Source: Terfezia claveryi
Lineage: Eukaryota > Ascomycota > Pezizomycetes > Pezizales > Pezizaceae
Assembly (NCBI GenBank): GCA_015179025.1
Contig: WHUX01000096.1
Span: forward strand, 124,001 to 188,000
DNA length: 64,000 bases
Direction of reading: 5' to 3'
This document shows, in pieces, positions 20,834 to 30,639 of the stretch. The position numbers and the translations under genes are program-made. Position 1 is the first letter of the stretch, and each line of letters starts with the position of its first letter. Under the pieces are notes generated by a model. It saw only the letters and a list, made by a program, of their open reading frames with translations. It made no database searches and was not told where the DNA came from.

Positions 20834-21283
20834 ATGTCTAAACCAAAAGGATGCAAAATCTTCACCCATGTCCAATACTACTACAACCGTTGTCGTGGAC
20901 GAGTTAGCTCCGCTGGACATGCGAAGGACTGTCCATTCCAGGATTCAGATCAAGGGGACCAGGATGAAGCAGAGGATTCAGATGTGGAGGATGATGAGAA
21001 CGAATGGAATCCAGTACGAACAGTAAAACATACGACAACCACCGCCGGCATATCAAGCATCGGCCCCAAGGCCCAGAATACTCCCGCACAAGCCACCACA
21101 AAGTCCCATAATCCATGGGTTCATAAGACCTCGAAAGCGAGTCCAAATACGACTCCCAATACCACCGGCAGCATGGGCAACCCGTCTCGCCCAGACACGA
21201 GCACTCCCTCAGCCCCACGGAAATTTTGGGCTAGGAAACCGATGCCTCCCACCCATGTCACTATCCGCCCGCCACGCAAATGA
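20834..21283 (+). CDS. Unknown Cys/His-acidic-basic small protein, copy C (divergent)
   Basis: This is an intact 149-aa frame and the most divergent copy. It begins MSKPKGCKIFTHVQYYYNRC, so C15 is replaced by Tyr and D16 by Tyr, while C7, H12, C20, H29 and C33 remain. The DISAGHVKD block is VSSAGHAKD. The acidic run, KSHNPWVHK, MGNPSRP and PPTHVTIRPPRK are kept. If the Cys/His cluster binds metal, this copy has lost one ligand. The frame is nevertheless open throughout, with whole-codon indels only. Confidence 0.65.
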   Translation: MSKPKGCKIFTHVQYYYNRCRGRVSSAGHAKDCPFQDSDQGDQDEAEDSDVEDDENEWNPVRTVKHTTTTAGISSIGPKAQNTPAQATTKSHNPWVHKTSKASPNTTPNTTGSMGNPSRPDTSTPSAPRKFWARKPMPPTHVTIRPPRK

Positions 21284-21639
21284 CTGTGCCTGACAGAGCC
21301 TCAGAGCCCGCCCTCGTGCTCAGAGCTTGACCGAAGCCCCAGCGGCTAAAGATTCGCACCAGTGGTATAGAGGGGAGGTGTAAGGGGAGGTGAGCTGTGG
21401 CATAGCTATTGATATTTTTTTTTGTTTTGACTCTTTTCCTTTATTATTTCTGGACATGAATTTTTCATATCGAGACACTGTTTGCCTTCCATATCTAGCT
21501 GCTATCTATTGCCGCTCCGGATTTCAAGGATTCCCTAAACATTCCTCCGTTTGCCCAGAATCACCGTTTGGCCCACACCCACTTTTATTTGGGTAAGATT
21601 TTTTTGTTCTCTGCTATAGTCTAAGGTGGCGATTTCGTG

Positions 21640-21835
21640 ATCCTTAAACCTCTTGTTTTGCTCGCTCTCTCGTTTTGCTCGTTGAGCTTTAAATCACTTG
21701 TTCCTCTCGCTGAGCTCATATACCTCTCCTTCTGCTCGTTGAGCTCTCTATTCGAAAAGCGCCTGATCTGTAGGTTTGAACTCATAATACGCCAGTATAC
21801 CAACCGGTTACATACCCTGTATCTGCGGCTTTTGC
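21640..21835 (-). repeat. Possible tRNA-derived SINE
   Basis: Read on the minus strand, TGTAACCGGTTGGTATACTG resembles a pol III A box and GAGTTCAAACCTAC resembles a B box, about 25 bp apart. Downstream come iterations of GCTCAACGAGCARAAMGAG. It follows directly after the 3' border of cassette C. No target duplication or poly(A) was identified. Confidence 0.35.
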
Positions 21836-22357
21836 ATTGGTGATCTAGTAATTCACCCCTTACAAAGGCAAGTCATAAGTCAGGCAAGCATCTAAGCTAT
21901 TATGCCCTTGTTTATCATACAATTCATGCAGAATTGATGTGATTCTTCTCATTGGTTGTTACGTAGGTGGTGTTTATTTAGGTCTGGTAAGAATAATGAC
22001 AGGATCATGACTAAGTGGCGGATGAACGGACATATGACCAGTCAACTATCACTTCAGCTAATAAATCAGAGGAATATGTACGGATATGTGAATGTATGAA
22101 CATGCGAATATATGCTCTATGTGCTGGAATCTCCTCCATCTTATATACATAAGAAGGCATACTGCGATGGCCTAAGCCATCTCATATGATGTTTGAGTGG
22201 CCGAGGGATGGCATAAGGACGAATGTGATGCACTATTTACATACTCTTCTGTCGCTAAAATAGCGTTACAATAGCATTGTGTTGCAATGTGCCAAAAAAA
22301 AATAAAAGTTACGTTCCAGATCCACGCTAGGCGGGGCTGTTGTGCACTAGTAAGAAG
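21836..22357. other. Intergenic, no gene recognised
   Basis: This is AT-rich sequence with only short open frames and no recognisable motif. Confidence 0.5.
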
Positions 22358-22359
22358 TA

Positions 22360-22523
22360 CCGTATTTTCTGGTTGTTTATGACCCGGCGCTACTGCAAGT
22401 TCTCTCATACAAATCCAACGTTCTTGTCCGCACGAGCACTTCGATAGGTCTAGTTGAGTGAAAATCACACCTCTTCACGTTAGATCTTGCTAGCTCCGGG
22501 TCATAAAGAACCAGAAAATACGG
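22360..22523. mobile_element. 164-bp MITE, TA target site
   Basis: Terminal inverted repeats of 28 bp (22360-22387 and 22496-22523, beginning CCGTATTTTCTGGTT) differ by one base. The element is flanked by TA at 22358-22359 and 22524-22525. It has no coding capacity. The size and TA site fit a Tc1/mariner-type MITE. Confidence 0.85.
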
Positions 22524-22559
22524 TACACCATTGTAAAACAAATGTATTACAAAAAAAGA

Positions 22560-22664
22560 TGCTCCCTGTGAGGCTCGAACTCACGACCTTTGGATGTCAC
22601 AATCTAATTATTGCGTCATAGTATTAATATGAGACCAACGCTCTACCAACTGAGCCAAGGAAGC
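22560..22664 (-). tRNA. tRNA-Met (CAT), elongator type, with 32-nt intron
   Basis: Read from 22664 it opens GCTTCCTTGGCTCAGTTGG, with D arm, anticodon loop CTCATA, then the intron (TTAATACTATGACG...GTGAC), then ATCCAA, variable loop AGGTC, T arm GTGAGTTCGAGCCTCAC and acceptor AGGGAGC. The acceptor stem pairs GCTTCCT with AGGGAGC, with one G-U. The intron lies after the base 3' to the anticodon, as in eukaryotic nuclear tRNAs. The T31/T39 mismatch matches yeast elongator tRNA-Met. A discriminator A is at 22560. Confidence 0.95.
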
Positions 22665-22928
22665 TAATTTAATATTATTTTGATTCAAAAGTATTACAAG
22701 TACTAGCCAAGGCTCTTGATAAACAACAGTACCTATCTAGAAAAATATTAGCTTAATCTACGAAAGTCCTCCACAATTCTCTACGCCATTAGAATATGCA
22801 ATAACTTTTCAATTGATACTTCCAGCTAGATTTAAGGTTGGCTGGATAATCAAGTGTGAGGAGGCAGAATATTCAGCATCTTCTTCAAATCTTAGTCATG
22901 TCCGGTAAGATCTTAAAAAGACACTTTA

Positions 22929-23050
22929 TCAAATACTTCTGTTTCTTTTTTTTTTAAAAAAAAAAAAAAAAATCATGCGGTCCCAGTAATGGGATGTACT
23001 TAGTCTCGCTCACTAAATACAGGCCCTAGGCAATCTAGGGAATCACACCA
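22929..23050 (-). repeat. Short LINE 3'-end fragment
   Basis: A T run followed by an A run (22948-22972) precedes TGCGGTCCCAGTAATGGG, similar to the terminal part of the LINE 3' UTR family. Confidence 0.4.
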
Positions 23051-23377
23051 GTAATGTGACCTTTATGTAAAAAAGGTTAAAATACAGCTACTAGATTAAA
23101 GAGAGGAATATTCAGTCTCTCTGTTTTTTAAGCCACGCGCGATGCTCATTTCGAAAACGTAAATAGTGGCGCTAATTGTGAATAGCTTTGTTTCTACGAC
23201 GTTTAAAATTTCTGCAACCGTCAAAAAATCACGGGAGCAGCGGAAGGACCGTTCCAGGTCTATAAACTTGAGAATTAGGAACGCCATATCAAGCTCAAAT
23301 TCAATCACAATTTAGGTCTTTCACGGATTCTATTACATTGGCTGGATACAGTTGTCCGTAGCCGCTTGTTATCCCGA
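23051..23377. other. Unassigned; short minus-strand frame
   Basis: A 70-codon minus-strand frame (23308-23096, MIEFELDMAFLILKFI...) is open but has no recognisable domain or paralogue here. It is not called as a gene. Confidence 0.3.
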
Positions 23378-23465
23378 AAACTTTTTTTTCTCATTACTCA
23401 TGTGCGATCCCGGTAGGTGGACCATGATGAATCCCGGGTGGATTCAGGAGTCCTGAAAGCATACA
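23378..23465 (-). repeat. LINE 3'-end fragment
   Basis: A T run (23383-23390), then TCATTACTCATGTGCGATCC, GGTGGACCATGATG and CCCGGGTGGATTCAGG, matches the terminal 80 bp of the LINE 3' UTR at 16790 and 26310. Confidence 0.6.
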
Positions 23466-23946
23466 AACCCTTAAGGGGAGGCTTCGGGGTCCCACTGTAA
23501 TCACAGGTATAGACTATAAGGCAAAAAAGGCGATAGGGAAGGATAAATTGACAGGGTGTTGGCTGTAGTATACTCGGGTTGGGATTAGATTGTGATAGGT
23601 GGTGGCTTTATATTCCTGGATAATTATTGTTTAGAGTGGTAGTAAAATATATTCGTTTAGGTGATGGAGAATCCATTTATATACACCTAAATGATCCAGT
23701 TTGGCGGAGCTCAGAGCCTGTGCCAGCTGGTAGCTTATCCATACATTATACCAATATTGACGAACCATTGATGCGGAACGAAAAAGACTGCATAGGTATA
23801 GTCTCATTCACCCATATTAGGTTCGCCCAACACAATATCATGCATATCACATTCACATACAGTAGCATTGATTGGCAGATGTTAGCATGGCGAATATTCT
23901 GACCCAGCAATACGGCCATTTAGCAATGGGAAATTATAGCTGGTAG
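23466..23946. other. Unassigned stretch with one open frame
   Basis: A 91-codon plus-strand frame (23627-23902) has no recognisable domain. No other feature is seen. Confidence 0.3.
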
Positions 23947-24345
23947 GGCTAGTAATACTAGTATATATCGCTCAGTCTGTTTACAGGCACCGAGATTTGG
24001 ACAATACATGGAAACTATTGTGCCACGGAAGGGAATTTGTTTCTCAAATATTTTCTCATGTCGCATGATATATCTTTTCCTTTAATTCCTTTTATGGTAA
24101 ATCAGTACTCGTATTAATATTATATATTATATCTTTCATGCCTCTGCTTGTTTGGGCTGTGATGATGTCTGCCTTCATTTCTCCTTATACAGTACAACAT
24201 GTGTATGTTTGTGGTGTTGGTCAGAATGGTTAAACGGGCCGGTAATTTGCGTGAATGGGCCGTCCAACCAGCTATAGTGGCCCATTGCTGAACGGTCCGG
24301 TCCTATTGCTATATGCGTTGTATTGCTATGTGGGTTAGAACACTG
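23947..24345. repeat. Direct repeat R1 flanking copy D
   Basis: R1 shares long blocks with R2 (25853-26275) in the same orientation: AGATTTGGACAATACAT, CTCGTATTAATA, TTGTTTGGGCTGTG, TGATGTCTGCCTTCATTTCT and GTTTGTGGTGTTGGTCAGA. The two repeats lie about 1.9 kb apart with cassette D between them. Confidence 0.7.
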
Positions 24346-24998
24346 ACAAACTCGACAAATATTTACCAAAACATGGTGGGCAGGCCTTGACTAGTATAAT
24401 ATAATTCGATAATTTGCTTGATAATTATTCCCTACATCTTTTCCCACTACCACGATACCCAACTACCTAGCAAGCAATCTATTTAGCCACAAATCTTGCG
24501 AAATCACCAACTTAAACTATAGCAGAGAACTAAAAATGTCACTCAAATAAAAGTTGGTGTGGGGCCAAAAAGTGGAATTACATGATTCTGGGCACATGAA
24601 GGAATAATTATGTGCGGAATCTCTAGAATTCCGGAGCGCTATAGATAGCAGCTAGGTAGATATGGAAGGAAAACAGTGTCTCGATATGAAAAATCTATGT
24701 CCACAAATAATAAAGGAAAAAAAAAAACATAAACATATATCAATAGCTTGCAAGATGACCAGCTATGATAATGGCCTCAACCATTCGGTTCCCTATTTCC
24801 ATGTAGTGCCCCAATATATTCATCCTAGTATGAGTATTTGAACGAAATCGAGTGCAGGAAACATTTACAGAAGCGATTGACGGTATTCTATGCCACAGCT
24901 CCAACCCCTTACACATCTCCTCTATACCCACTTGTGCGAACTTTTAGCCGCTGGAGCATCGGTCGGGCTCTGAGAACAAGGGCTGGATTTGAGGCAAG

Positions 24999-25469
24999 TC
25001 ATTTGCGTGAAGGGCGGATAGTGACATGGGTGGGAGGCATCGGGGCCCTAGCCCAAGATTTGCGTGGGGCAGAGGGAGTGTTCGTGACTGGGCGAGACGG
25101 GTTGCCCATGCTACCGGCGGTGTTGGGAGTCTTTGGACTCGCTTTGGAAGCCTTCTGAACCCATGGATCATGGGACCTTGTGGCTTGTACGGCAGTATTC
25201 TGGGCCTTGGGACCGATACTTGATACGCCGACGGTGGTTGGCGTGGATTTGTGTTTTACTGGTCGTACGGGATTCCATTCGTTCCCATCATTCTCCACAT
25301 CTGAATCCTCCCCTTCATCCTGGTCCTCCTCATCTGAATCTTGGTCTTCCTCATCTGAATCCTGGAATGGACAGTCTTTCACATGTCCAGCAGAGATATC
25401 TCGTCCACGACAACGGTTGTAGTCGCATTGGACATGGGTGAAGTTTTTGCATCCTCTTGGTTTAGACAT
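24999..25469 (-). CDS. Unknown Cys/His-acidic-basic small protein, copy D
   Basis: This is an intact 156-aa frame on the minus strand. All six Cys/His positions are kept. The acidic run has an extra seven residues (DSDEEDQ repeated), an in-frame 21-bp tandem duplication. The tail reads RSHDPWVQK, MGNPSRPVTNTPS and PRKSWARAPMPPTHVTI. The shared 5' flank with TATATAAG (25644-25637) and leader are present. The shared 3' flank runs to about 24481. It is the only copy in the opposite orientation. Function is unknown. Confidence 0.7.
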   Translation of the reverse strand: MSKPRGCKNFTHVQCDYNRCRGRDISAGHVKDCPFQDSDEEDQDSDEEDQDEGEDSDVENDGNEWNPVRPVKHKSTPTTVGVSSIGPKAQNTAVQATRSHDPWVQKASKASPKTPNTAGSMGNPSRPVTNTPSAPRKSWARAPMPPTHVTIRPSRK

Positions 25470-25636
25470 TTTGAGAAAGGATTAAAGGCTTAAGGGCAAA
25501 GATGTAGGAAGGTAAGGATTGGTGGTTGTGTAAGTCAGAAACCTATTGAATTCTTTGCAGAACACTTGAAGGTGTCAATGTCGTCTGGGGGACTCAGTCT
25601 GGTGTAAGAAAGGGGTAGAACGATGGTGAAGAGTCC

Positions 25637-25644
25637 CTTATATA
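25637..25644 (-). promoter_or_regulatory. TATA box of copy D
   Basis: TATATAAG on the minus strand lies 168 bp upstream of the ATG at 25469 and is followed by GGGACTCTTCACC as in copy C. Confidence 0.6.
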
Positions 25645-25852
25645 CAGATTTTTGTATCCATTTGCAATCAAGTGCGTTCAGTATACTAATTACCTATTGA
25701 GTTCACACTGAATGGATAGCAAACTTTCGACAAACGGGGAGAAAAGATTTCTTTCTTAATAAACCTTAACTTAACATAATTGCAATAACTTAGAGCCCAA
25801 TCCATTAGTCACTATACTTTACATTCACCGATTTGACAAACACTACAGCAAT

Positions 25853-26275
25853 AATTCTAGTATATCGCTCGGTCTCTTTACAGGCACCCAGATTTGGACA
25901 ATACATTGGATACTCTTGTGCTATGGCGGGGAACTTGATATACTTATATTTTCTCCTGTCACATGGTACAATATCTTTTCTTTTGATTCATTTTGTGGTT
26001 CTCAGTAACTCGTATTAATACTATGTATTATAATCTTTCATGCCTCCACTTGTTTGGGCTGTGTGATGATGTCTGCCTTCATTTCTCCATAGTTCCGTAA
26101 ACCATGTATATAGAATATACTAGAAATTGTTTGTGGTGTTGGTCAGATTGATTGAATGGGCCGGTAATTAGCTTGATTAGTGAATTACCCAGTCTAACAA
26201 GCAATAGTGGCCTATTGGTCAATGGCCCGACGCACTGAACGGGCCCGTATTGCTCTATGAGCCCCATTGCTATTC
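25853..26275. repeat. Direct repeat R2 flanking copy D
   Basis: R2 is the second copy of the R1 repeat in the same orientation, diverged by substitutions and small indels. It ends directly against the T run (poly(A)) of the next LINE copy at 26279. Confidence 0.7.
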
Positions 26276-26278
26276 CTC

Positions 26279-26695
26279 TTTTTTTTTTTTTTTTTTTTTT
26301 AAAACTAATTACTACCTATGCGGCCCCGTTAGGGGGGCCATGAGGAGCCACCCGGAAACCCGGGTGGATTGAAGGGAGAGGCAAGTTAATCTGCCAACCC
26401 CGCGCCAAACTGAAAACACGGACGGAGAGGAGGCCCCATGCTGTCATTAACGGACTGGCCGAGGACCCGTGGGCCTGACTGAGCCTCCAAACTTGAAGAA
26501 CTGAAAGGAACTAACGATTAGTGACCCGAGAGGAAAAATAAACTGAACTTATGAAATCGTTTATGGAATGAGAGTAAAAGGGGAAGTCACGTGACCAGGT
26601 GAAATGATACCCCAATAGCGTGGTATAGTTTGGGCACGTGACACAAATTGCTGGAAAGGCTGGGACATGAATAAGGGAATTCGTAAATGATAGAA
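26279..26695 (-). repeat. LINE 3' UTR with poly(A)
   Basis: A T run (26279-26300) is the tail. Then CACCCGGAAACCCGGGTGGA, GGCAAGTTAATCTGCC and CCATGCTGTCATTAACGGAC follow, and the sequence leads without a break into the LINE stop codon at 26696. This copy ties the dispersed 3' UTR repeats to the LINE family. Confidence 0.8.
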
Positions 26696-27050
26696 CTAAT
26701 TGAGCTCATGATATAAGAGCTTGAAAAAGGCCTCAGTCGCCTCATAAGTCTCTTCCCCCTCTTTTTTCCATACCGGCTTGTCAAGCTCTTCCCAGCTGCT
26801 CCTACCATCTAGAATCATTCTGATGCGTCCGAAGCGTGGGCAGGCGAACGTGATGTGGGCTCCTGTTTCTGAAGGGGATGTGTAGCCATAGCTAAGTTGG
26901 TGCAGTTTCTTGATAGGACCTCCACAAAATCCTTTGCCAGCAGTGGGGCATGTCTTTAGCTCCCTAAGTTGATCTAGATGCTGCTGACGGGTAACAACAC
27001 TCTTATATGCATTAATCAGTTTATTATGCTCAACGGGGGTTCAGGTCAGG
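26696..27050 (-). pseudogene. LINE ORF2 C-terminus (Cys/His region)
   Basis: The best-preserved LINE C-terminus in the window reads LINAYKSVVTRQQHLDQLRE, then GKGFCGG, SETGAHITFACPRFGRIR, SWEELDKPVWKKEGEETYEA and AFFKLLYHELN with a stop at 26696-26698. The ETxxHxxxxCPxF pattern is typical of the end of fungal Tad1-like ORF2. It is truncated upstream of about 27050. Confidence 0.75.
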
Positions 27051-28457
27051 AAAGTAGGATTTTAGCTGACTAGGTATGTACAGGTGCATTGCTTTTTAAA
27101 GATTTGGAGTCACAATGTTTAGTACAACGTAATAAAACATTGCAGCTCTTAGACACTCGCTACATGGCAGTGATCTGGTTGGCTCTATCGAGGAGTTGTG
27201 TCAACCAGACTACATGGAAATCTTTTGTATGTGTGGTATTGGTAGGATACTGTTATTATCAGTGTTATACTAGATTTATCATGTTGGCCATGGTTGAATT
27301 TCCGAGCTATTAGCATAAGAAGGCAATTGGCATGACGTTCAATCTGTTGACATTGCCGAGGCTCAGCTAGTGATGTGTTATTACCACTATAATTCGCTGA
27401 TATATGGGTCTTGGGAGTTGACCTATCTTGCTCTATACTCAATAAACCCTGGCCCTACCAGGAGTCAAAGTCTCAACAACTTGCTAGAATAATACTCGAT
27501 ATATATGGAAAAAGTTAAGAAAATATAAAACAAAAGTAGATTTAAAATAAGTATCAAGGATATTAATATTTTGCTGTCGTCTACTATTGCAAGACAATAG
27601 ATATCACTTACAAATAATAACCTCTTGTATAACTACTTTTAATATCTTCTTCATAATTATTTTCTTCTTCTGATAAAGATGTGAGTGCATAGACATAAGT
27701 AATACTATCCACTTCAGTCATAATATCTTACAGACCTTGTGCCTTTCCTGATATTCGAGCTATTCTGGTAGTAATAGATAATAATAAGATCTGTAGCTAA
27801 CACGAAATTCACCAGGTCCTAATGGAAGTGATAATGAGCAGGGGGATTATATTACTGAAGAGTATGCTGTTCAATATGCTACGGGAGGAGATTCTGTAAC
27901 TACTTAAGATACCAATGATACCACTGTCGGTTGTTCCGGAATTTTTTTTTTTTTCCGGGAAATTCTTTTATAAGACAGTACTCCGTGTTTAAGCTAGTAA
28001 CGTATATAAAGTCGGTAAATTCAAGGCCCCTCCGACCTCACGTTTGTAAATAAGACAGCATTCTTACTTGCGAATTAATACGGTATGGTTACTAACCAGA
28101 TAAGTTAACTGTATTGAAAATATATGTATTTTGCAAGCGGGTCGGTATTTTTATATCACATATATTCTTCTTTCGGACATTCTCACATCAAGAGTGTACT
28201 GCAAGTGAGTCTCGTAGCTTGTGATCAGGTATTCCACTCTCCTACAAGCTTCCACAAAAACGCTAGTTAAATACCCTACTCTAGACCTCTCACTCCTGTA
28301 CCATACATCCGACTACCTCAATAAGACGACCTGTACCTTACAGCTATATAGATAAAATCCCAGGGCCAAGACCCGCAATACCCCTCATCCCAACATCCAC
28401 CTTTCTTTACCCTGCAACCCAGACTCACTACCAGTACCTCCACCCCCTCTAGAAGAA
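27051..28457. other. Intergenic, no gene recognised
   Basis: The stretch is AT-rich with no coherent coding signal on either strand. A short hairpin-like TTCCGGAATTTTTTTTTTTT then CCGG block lies near 27933-27960. Confidence 0.5.
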
Positions 28458-28909
28458 TCACAACCCCAATAACGCTGAACCGCAGGCAAGGATGGCAGCA
28501 AGTGGTTCAGGCGGGGGAATTTCTGACCCATCCATCATCAGTTCCTGTTCAACCTGACAGTGCGAATCGTAACAGTAACTCACCTGTACAGCAAACAGTT
28601 GCAGCGTGTTCCGATGGACATCCCAGTTGCGCAGGGTCTAGCGGAAGACCTACCACCGGGACCGAAATTAATGTTAGTGCGTAGCAATAGAGCTTTAGAT
28701 CTTTAAACCCCTTGCTTACAAGCTGCAGTGACCTCTAGACCGGCGCAACACACGAAAAGTTCTGGGCATGCGATTTGCCTCACTGCAATACTACCCGAAT
28801 CCACATGAGGTGCTGGGTGACGTATGTCCAGATTCGCTGGCATCGTAGCAGCAAGTCCCACAACTGATGAGATAAAGAAAAGAGTTGTAATGAAGTTAAA
28901 GTGTGCCAT
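28458..28909 (-). CDS. Hydrophobin-like small secreted cysteine-rich protein (3 exons)
   Basis: Exons 28909-28720, 28649-28584 and 28522-28458 join to a 106-aa frame. Intron 1 (70 nt) has donor GTAAGC, branch CACTAAC and acceptor GGTAG. Intron 2 (61 nt) has donor GTGAGT, branch ACTGAT and acceptor GTCAG. Residues 1-21 form a signal peptide (MAHFNFITTLFFISSVVGLA). The mature part has exactly eight cysteines in the hydrophobin order: C48, C54-C55, C64, C74, C83-C84, C99, with seven residues after the last. The C3-C4 gap of 8 is shorter than in classical class I or II hydrophobins, so another 8-Cys secreted family is possible. No stop or frame break is present. It should be secreted to the cell surface. 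Confidence 0.6.
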
Positions 28910-28936
28910 TTGTGCAACTCTGAAGTGGAATAACAA

Positions 28937-29479
28937 AAAATTGGAATGGATCGGTCTGGTTGGAATAGGGCTCTCGTGAGGAATAGATCAATATATCTAA
29001 CGGATATCTTAGCATACAATGTAGAATGGCTACCTACTTGTCACCATATTTATATATTTTGCAGTGCCAGGAGTCTGTGGATACTGATCTACATATCATT
29101 CGTAGAAATCGTAATTTTTCCTGCAATGTGAGACACTCGTACTCTTGAACGGAGTTCCTCGATCACATGGATTCCAAAACAGACAATGCCCCGAATTGCC
29201 TTTACCTATAGCGCTTGATGGCTAAGGGAGGTCAGTGGGGGTTGGTCTAGTGGGTGTTGGTCTAGCTGTCGGATTGCCTGGCAAACTGTCTCAGGTTTAT
29301 CTCCCTCTTTCTTTTCTCACGAGTCAATGATGAATTACCCCTGTACTTGAGAGACCTGGATACTTAATGCAGCTAGGTGGTAATTAAAACCAAACCGTCT
29401 TATGCAAGCAGGATGCATGGATGTCTGATATTTAGCGCTCTTAGCCAAGTACAGATATGTATAATTGCCGTATTGGAGA
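28937..29479. other. Upstream region of hydrophobin-like gene; no other gene seen
   Basis: No coherent coding sequence is seen. A short tandem GGTTGGTCTAGTGGGTG/TTGGTCTAG occurs at 29240-29265. Confidence 0.4.
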
Positions 29480-29494
29480 GTGCCAACCAGACTA

Positions 29495-29790
29495 CCGTAG
29501 TAATTGGCAATTAACGCCCCCCCTCCTCACATACCGCCCCCCCTATATTTAGAGTTCTTGGGTGCGCTAGGCCAGATGGACTACGACTCAACCACCAGCC
29601 TGATCTTTTGGCTGATACTAATCTAGCTAGAACTTCTGTAGTCTGGCGGAACTTCTGATGCTATGGCACTGTCCCTCCTTAGTACCTAACTACACATAGA
29701 TAGCGTTACATATGTACTTAAGATATATGTAGAATAGTTGGACTTACACTCTCTAAATATAGGGGGGGCGTTAATTGCCAATTACTACGG
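29495..29790. mobile_element. 296-bp MITE, TA target site
   Basis: Perfect TIRs of about 28 bp start CCGTAGTAATTGGCAATTAA and run into a C7/G7 tract. TA at 29493-29494 and 29791-29792 is the target duplication. The inner part has no coding potential. It has inserted at the TA of a GTGCCAACCAGACTA motif. Confidence 0.9.
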
Positions 29791-29839
29791 TATTAGAGTA
29801 CTGCAAAAACTCAGAAGTCCCGTCGAACTCGGTCGCTAT

Positions 29840-29915
29840 ATACACAAGGAACTAATCCTAATTTAACCATCCTGTTGCATTGTCTAGGCGTAATTAGTAT
29901 TAGTTCCTTGTGTAT
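29840..29915. repeat. 76-bp near-perfect hairpin (micro-MITE)
   Basis: Arms 29840-29863 and 29892-29915 (ATACACAAGGAACTAAT...) are 24 bp with one mismatch around a 28-bp loop. No gene is nearby. It may be a very small MITE or a fold-back structure. Confidence 0.8.
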
Positions 29916-29953
29916 GGAGGTGTTACTTCTGCGTAGTCTGTTGGCACGATGTA

Positions 29954-30180
29954 TTTTTTTTTTTTTGAACAACTCATTGCTTATATGCAGTCACGTTAGG
30001 GCCAGCAAGGGGTGGTTGCTACCAGACTTTTTTTTTTCTTTTTAAGCCAACGTGGTTCTAGTCTGTTTGCACTATAGTCTGGTTGGCACGGATTCAGGTA
30101 CCGTTTTGGAGTAGCAGGCAAGTTAATATGCCATTTTCGGCGCTAAACACACAAACTCGAAAAGGCGCTCAGCATGATGA
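29954..30180 (-). repeat. LINE 3' UTR fragment, interrupted
   Basis: A T run (29954-29967), then AACTCATTGC, CAGTCACGTTAGGG, and after about 70 bp of unrelated sequence AGGCAAGTTAATATGCC plus GGCGCTAAAC, are LINE 3' UTR blocks in the standard order. A second T run lies at 30028-30042. Confidence 0.5.
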
Positions 30181-30639
30181 GTGTCACTGTCACCAATCTC
30201 ACCGCAAATATAATATCACCGTGAATACTATCAAATCAAAATGTCTACCGAAGCCATGCTACCAATGTCTGCCAGTTGCAATCAATATTAGTGCAACAGG
30301 AAGTGGATCTAGGCAGAATTTAGTATTAGATCCTTATTTAAAGTATATAGCAACCGACATTAGTTCATAGATACTCACCGCGATGTTGTGACAACTTGGA
30401 AGACTTATACATTTGCATTAGAACTACGGTCTGTACAAAGTACATGCACGGGGGTTCAGGATACGAATATGCTGTCGCTCTTATGGAGTTTCTCGGCGTT
30501 ATACCCCTGGTTTAATGAGACATTCCGCGGATTTGCGGCTCTCACATTATTGCTTTTTTGCCAGACAAAATCAACTCCAATTCTGCGGGGGGCGACTCTG
30601 CTGCATTTCTCACGTACCAGGATATAATTTCTTTTTTTG
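30181..30639. other. Intergenic, no gene recognised
   Basis: No supported feature was found. Short open frames here lack conserved motifs and partly overlap repeat sequence. Confidence 0.4.

Noticed and set aside
23627..23902. 91-codon plus-strand frame as a gene
   Set aside because: It has no domain, no paralogue and no promoter or splice support, so it is mentioned only as unassigned sequence.
28502..28684. 60-codon plus-strand frame
   Set aside because: It is a shadow of exons 2-3 of the minus-strand hydrophobin-like gene.
30083..30370. 95-codon plus-strand frame
   Set aside because: It overlaps LINE 3' UTR blocks antisense and has no domain.
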